DNA from: Ceratodon purpureus
Lineage: Eukaryota; Streptophyta; Bryopsida; Pseudoditrichales; Ditrichaceae
DNA: 64,000 bases
Assembly (NCBI GenBank): GCA_014871385.1
Contig: CM026432.1
Span: 1,257,194-1,321,193, forward strand
Reading direction: 5' to 3'
Position 1 is the stretch's first letter. Each line of letters opens with the position of its first letter. Below are positions 48,779 through 60,192 of this stretch, piece by piece. Position numbers and translations under genes: made by a program. Under the pieces are notes generated by a model. The model saw only the letters and a list, made by a program, of their open reading frames with translations. It did not search any database and was not told the DNA's origin.

Positions 48779-49160
48779 AGAAACATCTGTCTCGGGACGA
48801 GACCGATGTGAATTAAGTGTTTGTTTGATCTACCCCCAATCCAAAGCACACAAGACAAAGGTATGGAAGTAAAGATTTACTCCCCCTTTGGAGAGCATGG
48901 TTGTTCATAGGACCTCCCCGTCCGAAAGACCGTCCAGTTCCCTCGTCCGTCCGTTAGGGGTCATGTCCGGTCCATAAGAGAATATTCGAGCATATTCGAG
49001 CATATTTGAGAAAAAATTAGGAATATTCATAGAATATTCATAGAATATGTCCAAATTTCACCTCGGACCGACCGGTCCGTCCGTCCGTGTCCGGAAATTT
49101 TGCCCATATCCGTCCGTTATGACAACCATGTTGGAGAGTAAACACTATAGTCATAAGTAA
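48779..49160 (-). repeat. Reverse copy of the 45-kb repeat family, split by a hAT-type MITE
   Basis: Read on the minus strand, this segment gives TATAGTGTTTACTCTCCAA, then after the inserted element AAGGGGGAGTAAATCTTTAC, TTCCATACCTTTGTC, GGGGGTAGATCAAAC and ACACTTAATTCACATCGGTC. That is the same order as at 45150-45290 on the plus strand. Confidence 0.7.
48896..49130. mobile_element. hAT-type MITE with exact 8-bp target duplication
   Basis: 235-bp non-coding element with ends CATGGTTGTTCATAGGAC and, inverted, CATGGTTGTCATAACGGAC. The octamer TTGGAGAG stands on both sides (48888-48895 and 49131-49138). Eight-base duplications mark hAT transposons. Inside are several GTCCGTCC blocks and a repeated GAATATTC(G/A) motif. 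It split a pre-existing repeat, so it is younger than that repeat. Confidence 0.92.
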
Positions 49161-49204
49161 TCAGTAACAAAAAACTAGTAAAACATGCATATAACATAGT
49201 TTGC

Positions 49205-49330
49205 AGTGAATGTTTGACCTCCAAGCCAAGAGTTCATTGTTGATTGGAAGTGAGCATTTGTCTCATGTAACTGGTCCGGGTTCGAACCCTGATGGACTCC
49301 TTTGAGCAGATGTGGGGGATGAAGTGACTT
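49205..49330 (+). mobile_element. tRNA-derived SINE-like unit
   Basis: GGTCCGGGTTCGAACCCTGA (49271-49290) contains a perfect Pol III B-box (GGTTCGAACCC). About 33 bases upstream, TTGGAAGTGAGCATTTG resembles a box A. The parts cannot be folded into a complete tRNA (no matching acceptor stem or anticodon arm), so a SINE or tRNA relic fits better than a tRNA gene. Confidence 0.5.
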
Positions 49331-50117
49331 GGTACTGCGGAGTGAGCCATCGCAGGCAGGAAATGAGTTGTGTTTTGTCCTTGAGTTGATTCTGTACCAA
49401 TTAGCTGTAATAGATAACATCTTTTTCTTCATAACAATTTTTTTTCACAATTAATGCAAGTTTTTTCAAAGATTTAATTTCCAAATTCGAATTTATTGTG
49501 ATTTTCGAAAACTTTCGAAAACCAGAAGTGCCCTTGACATTAAACAAGTTAATAGACCAACCAATGTCTAAGATATATGGTAATAATTTCTACTCATGAC
49601 AATATACTAAGTTGCCATGTAATTTTATGGTATAATAGCTATATAAATTCGTTCAATTCATTGTAACAATTTCACCAATAGATTGTGATTATCATTTATC
49701 ATAAATAAAAAATAAAATGAAATTGAAGACTTCAACATTACAAAAAAAAAACACTGGTGATAGAAATCATGTTAAGTCCATATATATGAGCCACATATTC
49801 CAAAACACAATCTAGAGCTTCAATTTGAACATCCACTTTCAACTTTTTCTTCTATTTTAATTTGGATCTTATAAACCTAAAGAATTAGAGAAAGATTGGA
49901 TCATTGGGATCAAAACCATTCTTCAACACCACTATCTTCATCCTAAGTAGATCAAGAAAATTCCATAGCCTTCTATCACTTGAAAAAATACATACAATCT
50001 TGCAAAGACATACAACCCCGTGAGAATAAAAAAGCCACTCCAAAACTAATCCACATATACTTAAAAGTAATGTAGTACGGACAATCCACAAGAAATAAGA
50101 AGCAAATTACAGTCCCC
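49331..50117. other. Intergenic, no supported gene
   Basis: AT-rich sequence without recognisable coding or repeat structure apart from A-runs at 49742-49750. It ends at the target duplication of the Tourist-like element. Confidence 0.4.
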
Positions 50118-50120
50118 TAA

Positions 50121-50385
50121 GAGCATCCTCAGTAAGCCAGTAAGCCTGTAAGCTCGTAAGCCTGAGAACGTCATTCTCCCAAACCTGAGTGTCTTTCCGA
50201 AGCAAAACATTCCAAAATCGTTTACAGGTTTTCAGGTTTGCCCCAAAAAACCTTCCAAAACCAGGTTTCAACCTGTAAATTACAGGCTTACAAGCTTGAA
50301 TACAGACTTGGTATGAACCGCAATTCACGTCTTTCCACTTCTTTCCGCTTTCAGGTTTTCAGTACAAGCCTTACCGGGGATGCTC
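50121..50385. mobile_element. Tourist-like (PIF/Harbinger) MITE, copy 2, inverted relative to copy 1
   Basis: 265 bp between TAA duplications (50118-50120 and 50386-50388). The ends are GAGCATCC(T/C)C and GGGGATGCTC. The inside shares long blocks with copy 1 in reverse orientation, for example CAGGTTTGCCCCAAAAAACC here against GGTTTTTTGGGGCAAACCTG there. Terminal repeats are more diverged than in copy 1. Confidence 0.88.
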
Positions 50386-50572
50386 TAACGCACCGAATTA
50401 TTCTTGAACGACGAGAATGGTGCTCAGAGCTGCCCTCCCCACAAAAATTGTATCCCCATTAGGTGAGAAGTTAGGTGCCCGTTGGTTCGGTCACGATAGA
50501 AGAGAGCTGGAGAAATCTGGGGCAGCTGGAGCAAACTTCTCCCGGCTGCCCGGTGGATACAAAGGCGACCTC

Positions 50573-50645
50573 TGGAGGGGGGGGGCCTCTCCCTCTCCAT
50601 GGGGGTGGAGGGGGGAGGGGAGGGGGCGGGCCCCCTGGGGCCTGG
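50573..50645 (+). other. G-run cluster with quadruplex-forming potential
   Basis: Several runs of four to eleven G lie close together (GGAGGGGGGGGGCC, GGGGGTGGAGGGGGGAGGGG, AGGGGGCGGG, CCCCCTGGGG). This is the most GC-rich stretch of the intergenic DNA. The pattern meets the usual G-quadruplex rule (four G-runs with short loops). Frames through it are low-complexity Gly or Pro and are not taken as genes. Confidence 0.7.
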
Positions 50646-53600
50646 GCAATGATGAGCAGCATGTCAGAACAATCCTCTGGGCGGGGCTTTAGGCTTGTTT
50701 CTCGCCCCATCCTCACCAGTTTCGTTGTGACGCACCTAAATGCTTTTATTGCCCCCTGACATGGTAACATGCTACTTTCAACACATGCATCATTGCCCTC
50801 CCCCAACCGTTTGGGCACGACATGCTGCATTCAGCCAGGGTGCCATTTTCAGAATCATGCTTTGCTGGGCATCTCTGATCTGGGAGAAGAGAAGAGGAGG
50901 AATTGAGCCAGGGGGAAGTTGGGGGACATCAAATGATCAGTCATATTGGTTCCAAAAACATGAGAGAATTTTTTTATTTATTTTTGACGCAAGGATAGAA
51001 AATTCATTGCCAGAAATAGTGTACAACCCTCATCAGACCGAAAGGTCCAGGGCCGTGGGAACCTAACTACCAAAATATCAAGGGGACATCAGGTGGAATT
51101 AGTTTCCAAGTAACTGAAACATGAGGGAATTCATCCTGAAAGTATAAGTGGGGTTGGGTGGGTGTTTCCGTGGGCATAATGTAATGGAGCTTGATGGTCT
51201 AGAAGTAGCTAAAGCACGCAAGGTAAATCCACATGTCACTTTTATTTCAGTATTTATATTGTTCGTAGTTTGCTTAGGGTTATAATTGGTTGTGTGGTAT
51301 GGAATCCATTGTTCATATGTGTTATGCACGTAGGATTTGGAATTTGAAGGTATGATAGAAATAGGAGGGTGTGCCTCAATTCAAATTGCTCTATAATATT
51401 TTGACCTTGATACAATTATTTGCGTTTACGGGTAATTTTGCATGACTATTTTTGGACACGTTTTAGGGGTGTAGAATCTACAATGATGACATCCATTTTC
51501 CGATGATTTTGGATTGCTTTAATGGCTTCCGATTGGTTTACTCATTATTCAGCATCTTTTGTTTTTGAGTGTACTATTGTTGATTCTCATAAGCAACAAC
51601 TTCCATTATTTTAGATTTTGAACCTTTGAGGACTCCTCCATAAATGATAAATTTGTTGTACATATATTTTGAGTTTGCCCTACGTTTGTGTATTTTTTCT
51701 TAACTACTATACTGTTTTTTTTGTGCAGAAAAGCTCCAAAACTGTTGTTTTCTAGTGCTACCACCTTACTCTATCTACTTTCAATACGTTATTTTTCAAG
51801 CTTCTTCACCATTTCCTTCAAAAATAATAACCATTCTATGGCATCATCTTTGGATTGAAGTAAATCTTCAAATTTATGTTCTGAACAAGCTCTCGATTTG
51901 AAAGTTTCTGAAAAAATACTCTGCAATAATTCTTTGTAGATCTTCGAAAATAATAGTGAAATTCCATCTCTTTTTACTTCATTGTTAGCTGAAAGAAGTA
52001 AGGATGGAATTTACAGGATTCTGAAGACAAAAATTATGATGAACCTGCCAACTTAGTAATCATATGCATGGCGGATGAAACTGCCAAACTCATCAACTGC
52101 ATGGATGATGAATTTGTCAGAGGCTGGAACTAGGATTTTTTAAAAAAGGAACCGAACAATTTTTCCTTTTTTCTTTATTGACACAAATGGGGGCCTTGGG
52201 GCATTTTCAATGAGCTAAAAGCAACCAGTAGATGGGATTCTGTATGTCGCAAGTTGGGCATTCATTGGTTTCTCTCGAATAAAGGACATTACTTGGGCAA
52301 ACTGAAAAAGAAGAAAACTAAAAAGAAAACAGTGTGCCCAAAGGGTTGGCAAATTGGAATGAATGTCATGATTGGAGAGTTTGGGTGAATAACTTACGTC
52401 ATTGAAATTTTAGGATGCAGAAACCAGAAACTGGCTAAAGGTTTCTGAAGCAAGTCAATTGAAATCATACTCAGATCCATTGACTGATCATTTTGGCTGT
52501 GTTTAGCTTTGTGCTAATTTGCACAACTTTCAGCATTTCGGATAATGCCAAATGTGGTAAATATCTGATGTTGTTGGCTGCACCAATAATAGTGCATATC
52601 TTAAATGTGCAATTAAAACTTTTTTTAAGAAGTTCTGGGGTCTTTTATTTTTTCCATGAAACAAAAATCTATGAGTGAAGTTGAAGAAGAAAGTATGAAG
52701 ACTTTGTGATTTCAATTGCAGGTTAACCTTTACAGCCTGCCTGTGTAAAAACTTTGAAGCCCATTTTTTAGCTTTAATCTCTTGTAGAGTTTGAGAGGAA
52801 GAAGGTTTGTCCCTACCTAGTAAAGTCATATTTTAACAAACATCTAATTCACGCATTCCCTTCAGAAAGAATTAAAGTTTTTCTTCTTTATCTTTCTTTA
52901 ATGAGAAACATTGAAATTACATCTTTATTGACAAATAACTAAAAATATCTATTAGTATGTTTAAGAAGAAAAACGGGAATAAGGTTTGTGGTATTCAAAG
53001 CATTGTTTTTCTTCAAAGGTCTCAAAATAGGCCTTGATTTACCTAAGAGGACCATTGATAAGCCATGGTACTTGAGTTAAATAATCAATGAATTTAAAAA
53101 TGAATCTACTATATCCATTTTCAACAAAATATTTCTAGTATATAACCGAATTTGTTTATTTAATATTGGAAAACAACCAAAGGAAAAGCATCAATGAATC
53201 AAATGTGATTACCCTAGATAAAACTTATTTCACTTTCTATATCCTACACCTATATCTAAACAACATCAATATAAGAAAAAACATAATTTAGAGTGTTATT
53301 GTTAAATTTGAAATCACGACTCGTTGTTTTTTTGTTTGTATGATTAGTTTGTTTGATTTATATCTAATTTTCCTCATGGTGTTTCATACGGGTGATAAAC
53401 TCTAAATATTAAAGGATTGTTTTCATTGTATGCTAGGGATAACTTGTAAAAGTTTGAGAAAAGCCCCTTGCCAGCTAACTACCAAATTTTATAGTAAGTG
53501 GCTTAGAAATCGCTCTAATTTGAAATTGGCACGCTGGGTAAGGATTTATTAAGAGAATCCATTTTGGAAGATGTGCAAAGTATTTATAAATTTGGACCAA

Positions 53601-53659
53601 TTGGAATAATTAATTTTAGATTAATATTGAATTAGGTATGAATTTTGAAAGGGAAACTT
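50646..53659. other. Intergenic region, no supported gene
   Basis: AT-rich from about 51200 on. Frames up to 119 codons exist (such as 50740-51066 and 52530-52829) but have no domain or splice continuation. No clear terminal-repeat element was found in this part. Confidence 0.45.
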
Positions 53660-53801
53660 GTAGGTGGCTCAAAAACCGCTGAGCCTAAAATGTACACCAT
53701 GATTAAATAGAAATTTGAATTTGGAGGCTATAATGTACCTCCTGCTTGGATAGGTGTAGACTGCAATTTTTGATGCTGCCTCGGTTTTGAGCCACCCACC
53801 C
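53660..53801. repeat. Short foldback element
   Basis: GTAGGTGGCTCAAAAACCGC at the left end and, inverted, GGTGGGTGGCTCAAAACCG at the right end form a stem of about 18 bp around a 100-bp loop. A weaker relative (AGTGGCTTAGAAATCGCT) lies at about 53496-53515. The target duplication is not clear. Confidence 0.55.
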
Positions 53802-54260
53802 TAGTCAACCCAATGGAAAGCCTGGGAAGAACTTATGCACTCAAAATGGGAGAAAGAAAAAAAGAGAAAAAAGGAAAGAAAGACCTATAACATAAACAAT
53901 CTCTGTTCATTTTGAAATTGCAATGCATTTCCCGAAATAACCAGACAAAGCAAAAATGCTCTGCTCGATTGACGTAACTAAGAATGAATTACACTTATGC
54001 AGGGGAAAATTAATTGCACCAGATAGTGCTAACAATAAAAAATTAATTAAACTAAAATAAGAATCCCTGAAGCTGAGTCTGTAGTTTCAGCTTCCATTGC
54101 TTTTACAATAAAACAAAGCGTGAAGTCTACAGTTGCAAAATATATTGATGTTACTCAGATTCAGAACTCAAAATTTGCTTTAAAATTAATCAAATTAACT
54201 CGACTTTACATCAAAAACAAAATCCATTCAATGAGGACGATCATTTATTTATAACTAATA

Positions 54261-54569
54261 TCATTGCTTCTGTTGAAACTGGTACAATTGAAATCCTTTA
54301 CTGCAATGTGTTAGGATAATGATTTCAGTACGTTGTTGAAATCCAGAAGCCTGGGCGATGATGTTCACCCTGCAGCAAATCCCATGGTTATATTGAACCC
54401 ACTGCCCAGGGAGAGGGCACTCTGAACTGGTATGATGGAGAGGAGCTGAGCATGTGCACAGCTCAAACAATACCCAACGCTGAGTCTCGGGATTGGGGTT
54501 GGTCAAAATTAAACAACTCTCATGCTCAGTGTACACGCTCCTGCACTCTGGAGTGCTGACGCAATTCAC
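54261..54569 (-). other. Cysteine-rich open frame, possible exon, family unknown
   Basis: The minus-strand frame is open from about 54585 to the TGA before 54261 and encodes a cysteine-rich stretch (NCVSTPECRSVY, HESCLIL, LCTCSAPLHH, SECPLPGQW, GICCRVN). It has no ATG at its start, but TGTACTGCAG just upstream (54605-54596) looks like a splice acceptor, so it could be a terminal exon. No upstream exon was recognised. Composition is less A/T-rich than the surroundings. It may be a gene relic or the end of a small secreted-type protein; the function is unknown. Confidence 0.25.
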
Positions 54570-54774
54570 TGCATAGTCCCTCTCTGATCTTCAACCTGCA
54601 GTACACACAGTGTTCAGTGTGTGGGTTATCAAAAAATATGATGCTCACATACCCAAATTTACGTTAAAAATATACTTTAGATTTCAAAGGATGTGGTTTT
54701 TTTATTTTTTATTTTCATAATGCACAATGGCGCAAAGGATATGTTCTAAGTTAAGTTATCAAATAGTGTGGATC

Positions 54775-54965
54775 ATTGGTCGGAGATGACCCCTAAACTA
54801 CCCACATGAGGGATTGGACGTGGTCTCCAAAGTGAACGCGGAGGTTGGCGGTTCAATTCCCGATTGTGAAATCGAAACCTCGATTGATGGGAAATTTTGC
54901 CGTGAAAGGAAAAAAAATCCCTCATGTGTGTCCAAGAAAAATTAGTGTGGGTCACAATATAATTT
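54775..54965 (+). mobile_element. tRNA-derived SINE-like unit
   Basis: GAGGTTGGCGGTTCAATTCC (54840-54859) contains a B-box, preceded at about 30 bases by GGACGTGGTCTCCAAAGTG, a box-A-like block. GTTGGCGGTTC is shared with the unit near 19020. A run of A (54909-54918) follows. The overall plan matches plant SINEs. Confidence 0.5.
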
Positions 54966-55252
54966 AAACGAGGTCGGTCTATGAATTGAATAGTGTCGGT
55001 CATTGGTCTGGATTGTTAGAGAAATTTTGGAATTATGTAGATTGCTCTAAGTAATGTGGTCCATACTAAGTACTACTCAAAGTGTAGTGATCATTAGTAG
55101 AGTATTTGGAGAAGGCAGGAACTAAAATTGCCACTAACTGGGATGTGCAGAAAAGTACTGCAACGTCAACACTCGGAACTTATCTGCGCCATCACGGGAT
55201 AATCGTTAAATAATAGAGTACATGGCAGGGCAGGGTCGCAGTCCGTATGACT

Positions 55253-55422
55253 TGTCAGGGAATTACCTGCGCTGGCCCCTGGGCAGTGGGCTAACTTACT
55301 GGAATCAAGGGCCAGAACTTGATCGCTCATTTATGTGCGACACTGCGATCAGTCAAATTACCAGCGTACGTAACAGTGCATGGCAGTGCCTCCGCATAAC
55401 CTGCTCAGGTAATTCCCTGACA
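55253..55422. repeat. Foldback element with 17-bp perfect terminal repeats
   Basis: TGTCAGGGAATTACCTG at the left end and its exact inverse CAGGTAATTCCCTGACA at the right end enclose 136 bp without coding features. The CAGGG terminus recalls hAT elements, but no 8-bp duplication is visible, so the family is open. Confidence 0.7.
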
Positions 55423-55979
55423 CCTTGAGAATCTCAAACCCGCCCTCGCCCCCAAGCAGACGCAGCAGCAGTAGTACCATCACCCACACTATTCACAACC
55501 AGTTTCCATGCTGCCCCCCTGTGGCAAAACGATTCACCTGTGATTTTTGATTATCTTCCATTTTCGAAAGGAGAAATGTAAGTAAATAAAGTGATAAAAT
55601 ATGAAATGGTTACTTCACATTTATACAATGATAACATTGTAGACTATTTCCGATTAGTGGAGGGATTTAAGGTACATCATGATACAAAACAATACAATGA
55701 CCTTTCTGAGATTTTCATTTGCACCTTTACATGTAGAATATACTTCACACAATCTTGCATCCAAACCACATACAATCTAACTGGTTTCATGGACTACACC
55801 TTCCCCCATCCTTCACCCACTCACAACTTGGGTTGATGAAGTATCTAGTCCGTGTCCAAAAACCACCTAGATCTAGTATTTAACAACCACTGGTAGGAAA
55901 AACCTTGAGTTATATGTATATATAATAAAAACAGAAAAGTGAATATTGTGGCCCCCAACAACCAGATTTTTGATCCCAA

Positions 55980-56918
55980 ACTCAATCCGGACTGTCAAGT
56001 TCACCAGGTCGACGTCTGGGGGATGACTCAATATCCGAGGTAAAGATCTGGGGCTGCTCTAGGGGAAGCGCGCAACACCGACTTGAGGAGACTGGAGCGC
56101 TGGAGGCTGGAGCAAGCATGGAGCTGCACTGCTGCAGTCTCCAGGCTCCAGAGCACATCAGGCTCGGCCAGGAGGAGAGTTGGAATTGGAGCACATGCAG
56201 GCGCCTGTGAGGGCGTTCAGCGGTCGACCCCACCGCAGCACAATATAGGCCCATCGCATTGATGGGACGCGATGCAAAGGGACTCGGATCCGCGATGCTG
56301 ATCGGACGCTGCTCGCGTCGCGACTTCCGCTCGCGCCACCCCATTGGCCTGCGCGCCTCCGCGAGCGTCTCGATTCTCGAACCTCGCGCCGTTGGGCCCC
56401 GCTCCTCGCCCACTGTCACACTACCTTTTCGCATTCACAGTTCCACTCGCTTTTCCCTCAATTCCACCCTGGATGCCCATCCCCTCGCCCCCAGGTCTAC
56501 ATAACCTCACCGCGGCCACACTCTCCCTTGCTCCACCAAGCCTTGATGTTCTAGTGTTGCAGTTCTTCTAGACAGCTCTGACATCGGCGACTGAATTCGA
56601 TCTCTGGAATCAGTTGGGTCCAGTTTGTAACATTCGTTTCTGTCTCTATATTGTACAGGTTGCGAAGGAGAACATCAATCATTGTATACAGGGATTTGTT
56701 TCGGATTTGGAGTTCGGTTTTGGAGGTTGGTTATATCAGCAGTCGTCGTCGGTACTAAATTTGTCGATAATAATTTGGAGCGTCTAGAGGCAATTTGGGG
56801 AGGCGTGATCAGGTTGCGGGATTTATGAGAAGGAAACAGTCTGTGTACGGGCTTAGATACGAGAATTAGTGGAGCGGTGGCGAATCGATTGAAGTGGTGA
56901 TTCGAGTTGTTGGAGAGG
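55980..56918 (+). promoter_or_regulatory. Promoter and 5' leader of the CONSTANS-like gene
   Basis: The sequence turns GC-rich at about 55990 after a long AT-rich stretch. The interval 56400-56560 is C-rich, as in many plant leaders. The start codon lies in GAGAGGATGGCGACTGAGG. Open frames in both directions here (for example 55982-56434 on the minus strand) are GC-driven and featureless. No certain TATA box or light-response element was identified. Confidence 0.4.
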
Positions 56919-58617
56919 ATGGCGACTGAGGTCGCGGTGAGGAGTTCAGTGGCCATCGCCAGGGCGTTCGCTGGACGCAACGCGCGTGCGTGCCATGTCT
57001 GTGCTAGCAAGAGCGCACACTGGTACTGCGCAGCCGACGAGGCGTACCTCTGCACCGCCTGCGACACGCAGGTGCACTCCGCGAACGCGCTCTCGATGCG
57101 TCACGAGCGCGTCCGGCTTACTCCCAACGGCACCCCGAAGAAACGATCCTCGCAGTCGAACTTGGTCCCGGAGAGTGACGCACCGGCTGTGTCGCGCAAG
57201 CGGTTGAGGACCAGCAGGCCGTACTCGCACCACCTCCGTAAGCTGACGCGCCTCTCGAACCAGCTCGTGGAATCGAAAGACGGAGACTCGGACTCGGATT
57301 CCAGCTTCGCGGTGAAGGCTGAGCTGGAGCTAAATTTCGACTTTCTCGATGCCGACGAGTTTCTTTGTAGCGATGGCAACCAGGAGGTTCCGTCAGTTTC
57401 CCCCGTGTCCTCCGACGTGGAATTCTTCGCCCCAGATCTCGACGAGTTTCAGGAAGGTGATCACACCGCGACTTCGGACTCGTTCACGGCGTTTTTGAAG
57501 GGCAAGGCAGCGCACTCGGAGAACGTCGTCATTGACAGCGACCAGTTTCTCGTCCCTGATGCAGCTTTCGGTGATCTCTGCTGCTTTGACACCCCCACCG
57601 CTGCGGCGGACACAAACATCGACCTCGCAGGCGACGCATTTTTCTTTCCTGGTGACATCCCTGGGCTCGATGGACTCGAGAGCTTCGCGGCGCCCGAGAT
57701 GGACCTGAGCGACGACTTCGCCTTGAACTTTGATATCGCGCTACCGAACAACGGATTGGATGCCTTTGAGGGAAACGGAAGTGTAGCTCCCCACGTAACA
57801 GGTATAGCTCAATATCAAACATTCAACTCGCTTTTCTTCAATCTTATTCTCAAGCTTCAGCTGATTTGGGCAACTGTTACATTCTATAGCTAGCTTCCAG
57901 CCTCTGCAGCATTGAAAGAACTCGTATCAGAATCTATTTGTCTTGCCATCAAGTCTTGTCATTCCTCCATTTGCACCTTGTCTATTAGATCACCTACCAA
58001 CAGTGTGCTCTTTTGACTGGCATTGTTAGTTTGAAAGTTTGCCATCAACCCTTCTGCTCTTGATTAGATGGTGTAGCCTTCCAGTGAAGAGATGTTATTT
58101 GACCCTGCCATTTTCTGATGATTTTTTCTTTGCTATGGCAGGTGAGTGCAGAACCGAACCAGCAGAACCTGACCAGTTCATGGCGGGTCCATTTGCGAAG
58201 TTTTTTGCAACGAAGACGAAAGACGAGGCGGAGGAGCCTATGGGAGCTGAGAGGATCAAGCGAGAGGCGAGAGAGATGTTGAAGTGCTGTGAAGGTGAGG
58301 CGACTCAGAAAGTGATGCCGTCTCTTCAGCTTGACTTGAAGGCGGTTCTTACTGCGTGGTCGGACAGAGGCGAGCCATGGATGGTCGACTTCAAGGTGCC
58401 CCAAATGAATGACGATTCGAACTCTTCGGGGAGTGACTCAACTGGGTTGGTGCCGGACATGGATGGTGACCGCGATGCGAGAGTGATGCGCTACAAGGAG
58501 AAGCGACGCACCCGTTTGTTTTCGAAGAAGATCCGGTACGAGGTGCGGAAGCTGAATGCAGAACGACGGCCTCGCATGAAAGGCAGATTTGTGAAGAGAA
58601 CCGGAACGAGCTCGTGA
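56919..58617 (+). CDS. COL: CONSTANS-like regulator with one B-box and a CCT domain, 2 exons
   Basis: Exons 56919-57801 and 58142-58617, one GT..AG intron, 452 residues. COL proteins are nuclear regulators of photoperiod and light responses; the CCT domain binds NF-YB/YC and CORE-type DNA, and the B-box binds zinc. The single B-box (25-62) is complete: Cys 25, 28, 37, 45 and 48, His 53 and 62, in the pattern C-x2-C-x8-C-x7-C-x2-C-x4-H-x8-H. The middle (about 100-300) is acidic and Asp/Phe-rich, as in an activation region (FDFLDADEFL, FFAPDLDEFQ, DFALNFDIAL). The CCT domain (about 405-447) reads RVMRYKEKRRTRLFSKKIRY then EVRKLNAERRPRMKGRF. One B-box with this CCT matches the COL6/7/8/16 group of angiosperms and the common bryophyte type. 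The start MATEVAV was chosen over an ATG 4 codons upstream because of context. The gene is GC-rich compared with its surroundings. Confidence 0.93.
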
Positions 58618-60192
58618 CTGCAACTCAATGCGCTGGCGTTACAGATCTAGAGCCAATTTTTGTAGTTAAGTTTGAAGTGCACAAGGTAAACAGTCACCAA
58701 GCGGCTCCATTTCAAGCGAGGAACAGCTCAGAGAATAATTAATCAATTTTGAACAGGTTTGGATTGAAGGCCCAGTTTTCTTCGAGATGAGGACAACATC
58801 TGCAAATTTTGACTCATTTGGTAAAAGGTGCAAAGGCTGTGCATACGGTAAGGTTTTTGCCATACTTGCAAAGGTGAAGGAGGAGGCCTGGAGTCGTGTA
58901 TTATAGGTTCTCCGACCGGGCTTCGAATGAAGATGTTCGTAGCAGCAGGGAGATCATCATCAGCTGAGACAAGTGTGGCGGTGAAGGTGTTAACACATCA
59001 ATTGAAGGTGAAGGTTTACAGAAATGGTAGTGCTCCCCTTTTGTGCTGGGAGTACAGTGAGTGAACCTTTTTTGCCACCCCAGTGCGGTGGTTCAGCTTG
59101 CAAAACTAAGTACTGCTGAAGTGTGCGGTCTCTACGAGTTTTGTGAACAGTGATAATGTTTTCAAGAAATCAGTAGATTTTAAAGTCTTACTCTTCTTTT
59201 CACTCCAATGTTGAGGACGAAGAGTATCTTCGTCTTCAAGTTTTTCCTTTCCAACATTGTGTGCTACTGAAATATGATCCTTCATTGCGAAGACGATCTG
59301 TTTACTAGTAGCTGGCCATATTCGTTTGGATAGAAAGCCCAAAAAATTGTTGCAAAGTGAGGATAGGCACTCACGTGTATCATTTCGTGCACTGTACATA
59401 ATTTTTACAATTTTTTATAAACTTGGTATACGAAAGTTCCTGGTCAACCCAAACGACTCCATTTGCAATCAGTAATTAACATTATGCTAAATTGCTATTG
59501 ACTGCCACTATGTTCAAATAGAAAAGAACATTGACAGCTAATCTGCGTAAACACGACTAAGTGCACAACGTCTACAATGCATTTCAAATCCATATGACCG
59601 TTTCAGTGTTTCACCATTTTCCCAAAAGAGGTCAGTTTACACACACTGCTGCCAGTCACAGCACTCATCATGCAGGGCATCAACAAGCCCCAGTAGATAG
59701 CAAAACAGGATAATTCATTTCCGACAGAAAAAAAATGCCAGAAGTGATACTCGAAGAATAGAGTTCATCAACTAAACATCTTGCTTCTATTATCATTCAT
59801 GAGTACACACTATCCGCAGACAACAAGATAGGTTCTGCAATGTCACAGCGAGGGTAACTATGATCTAGACACAACATTGTTGTTCTACAGGCACAACTAC
59901 ACAAATCTGATGAGAATTTCAATTCCGATGCCTAGACTTCCTCACGTCTGGGCTAATAAAGGATCTCTCAAAAACCGCTGAAAATACCACCAAAAGCCAA
60001 GTGACGAGATGGAGCCATGAAGAGCAGGACTAATCACAGTTAATTAAGAGCTACAAAAGTATGAGGAAGGACGTCTTTTCTAAGATATATTCATGTCCAG
60101 TGTCGGTCTCCACAGCCGCCCTGCAAATAGAGCAGGAAAATGGCTAATTACAATTTTTGGTGATTTAGCTAAGTCATACATAAACTTTGCAA
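58618..60192. other. Convergent 3' regions of the COL and zinc-finger genes
   Basis: Contains the 3' untranslated regions of both genes. Frames such as 59106-59399 (minus strand) have no domain. No repeat was recognised. Confidence 0.45.

Noticed and set aside
49271-49290. True tRNA gene at the perfect B-box
   Set aside because: No matching acceptor stem, anticodon arm or properly spaced D arm could be folded on either strand.
50471-50830. Proline-rich 119-codon frame on the minus strand
   Set aside because: It is only a reading of the G-run cluster; no domain or gene structure.
58039-58140. Separate short CCT-only gene starting at 58039
   Set aside because: This start lies in the COL intron; the acceptor at 58141 joins in phase to the B-box exon and gives a normal COL protein.
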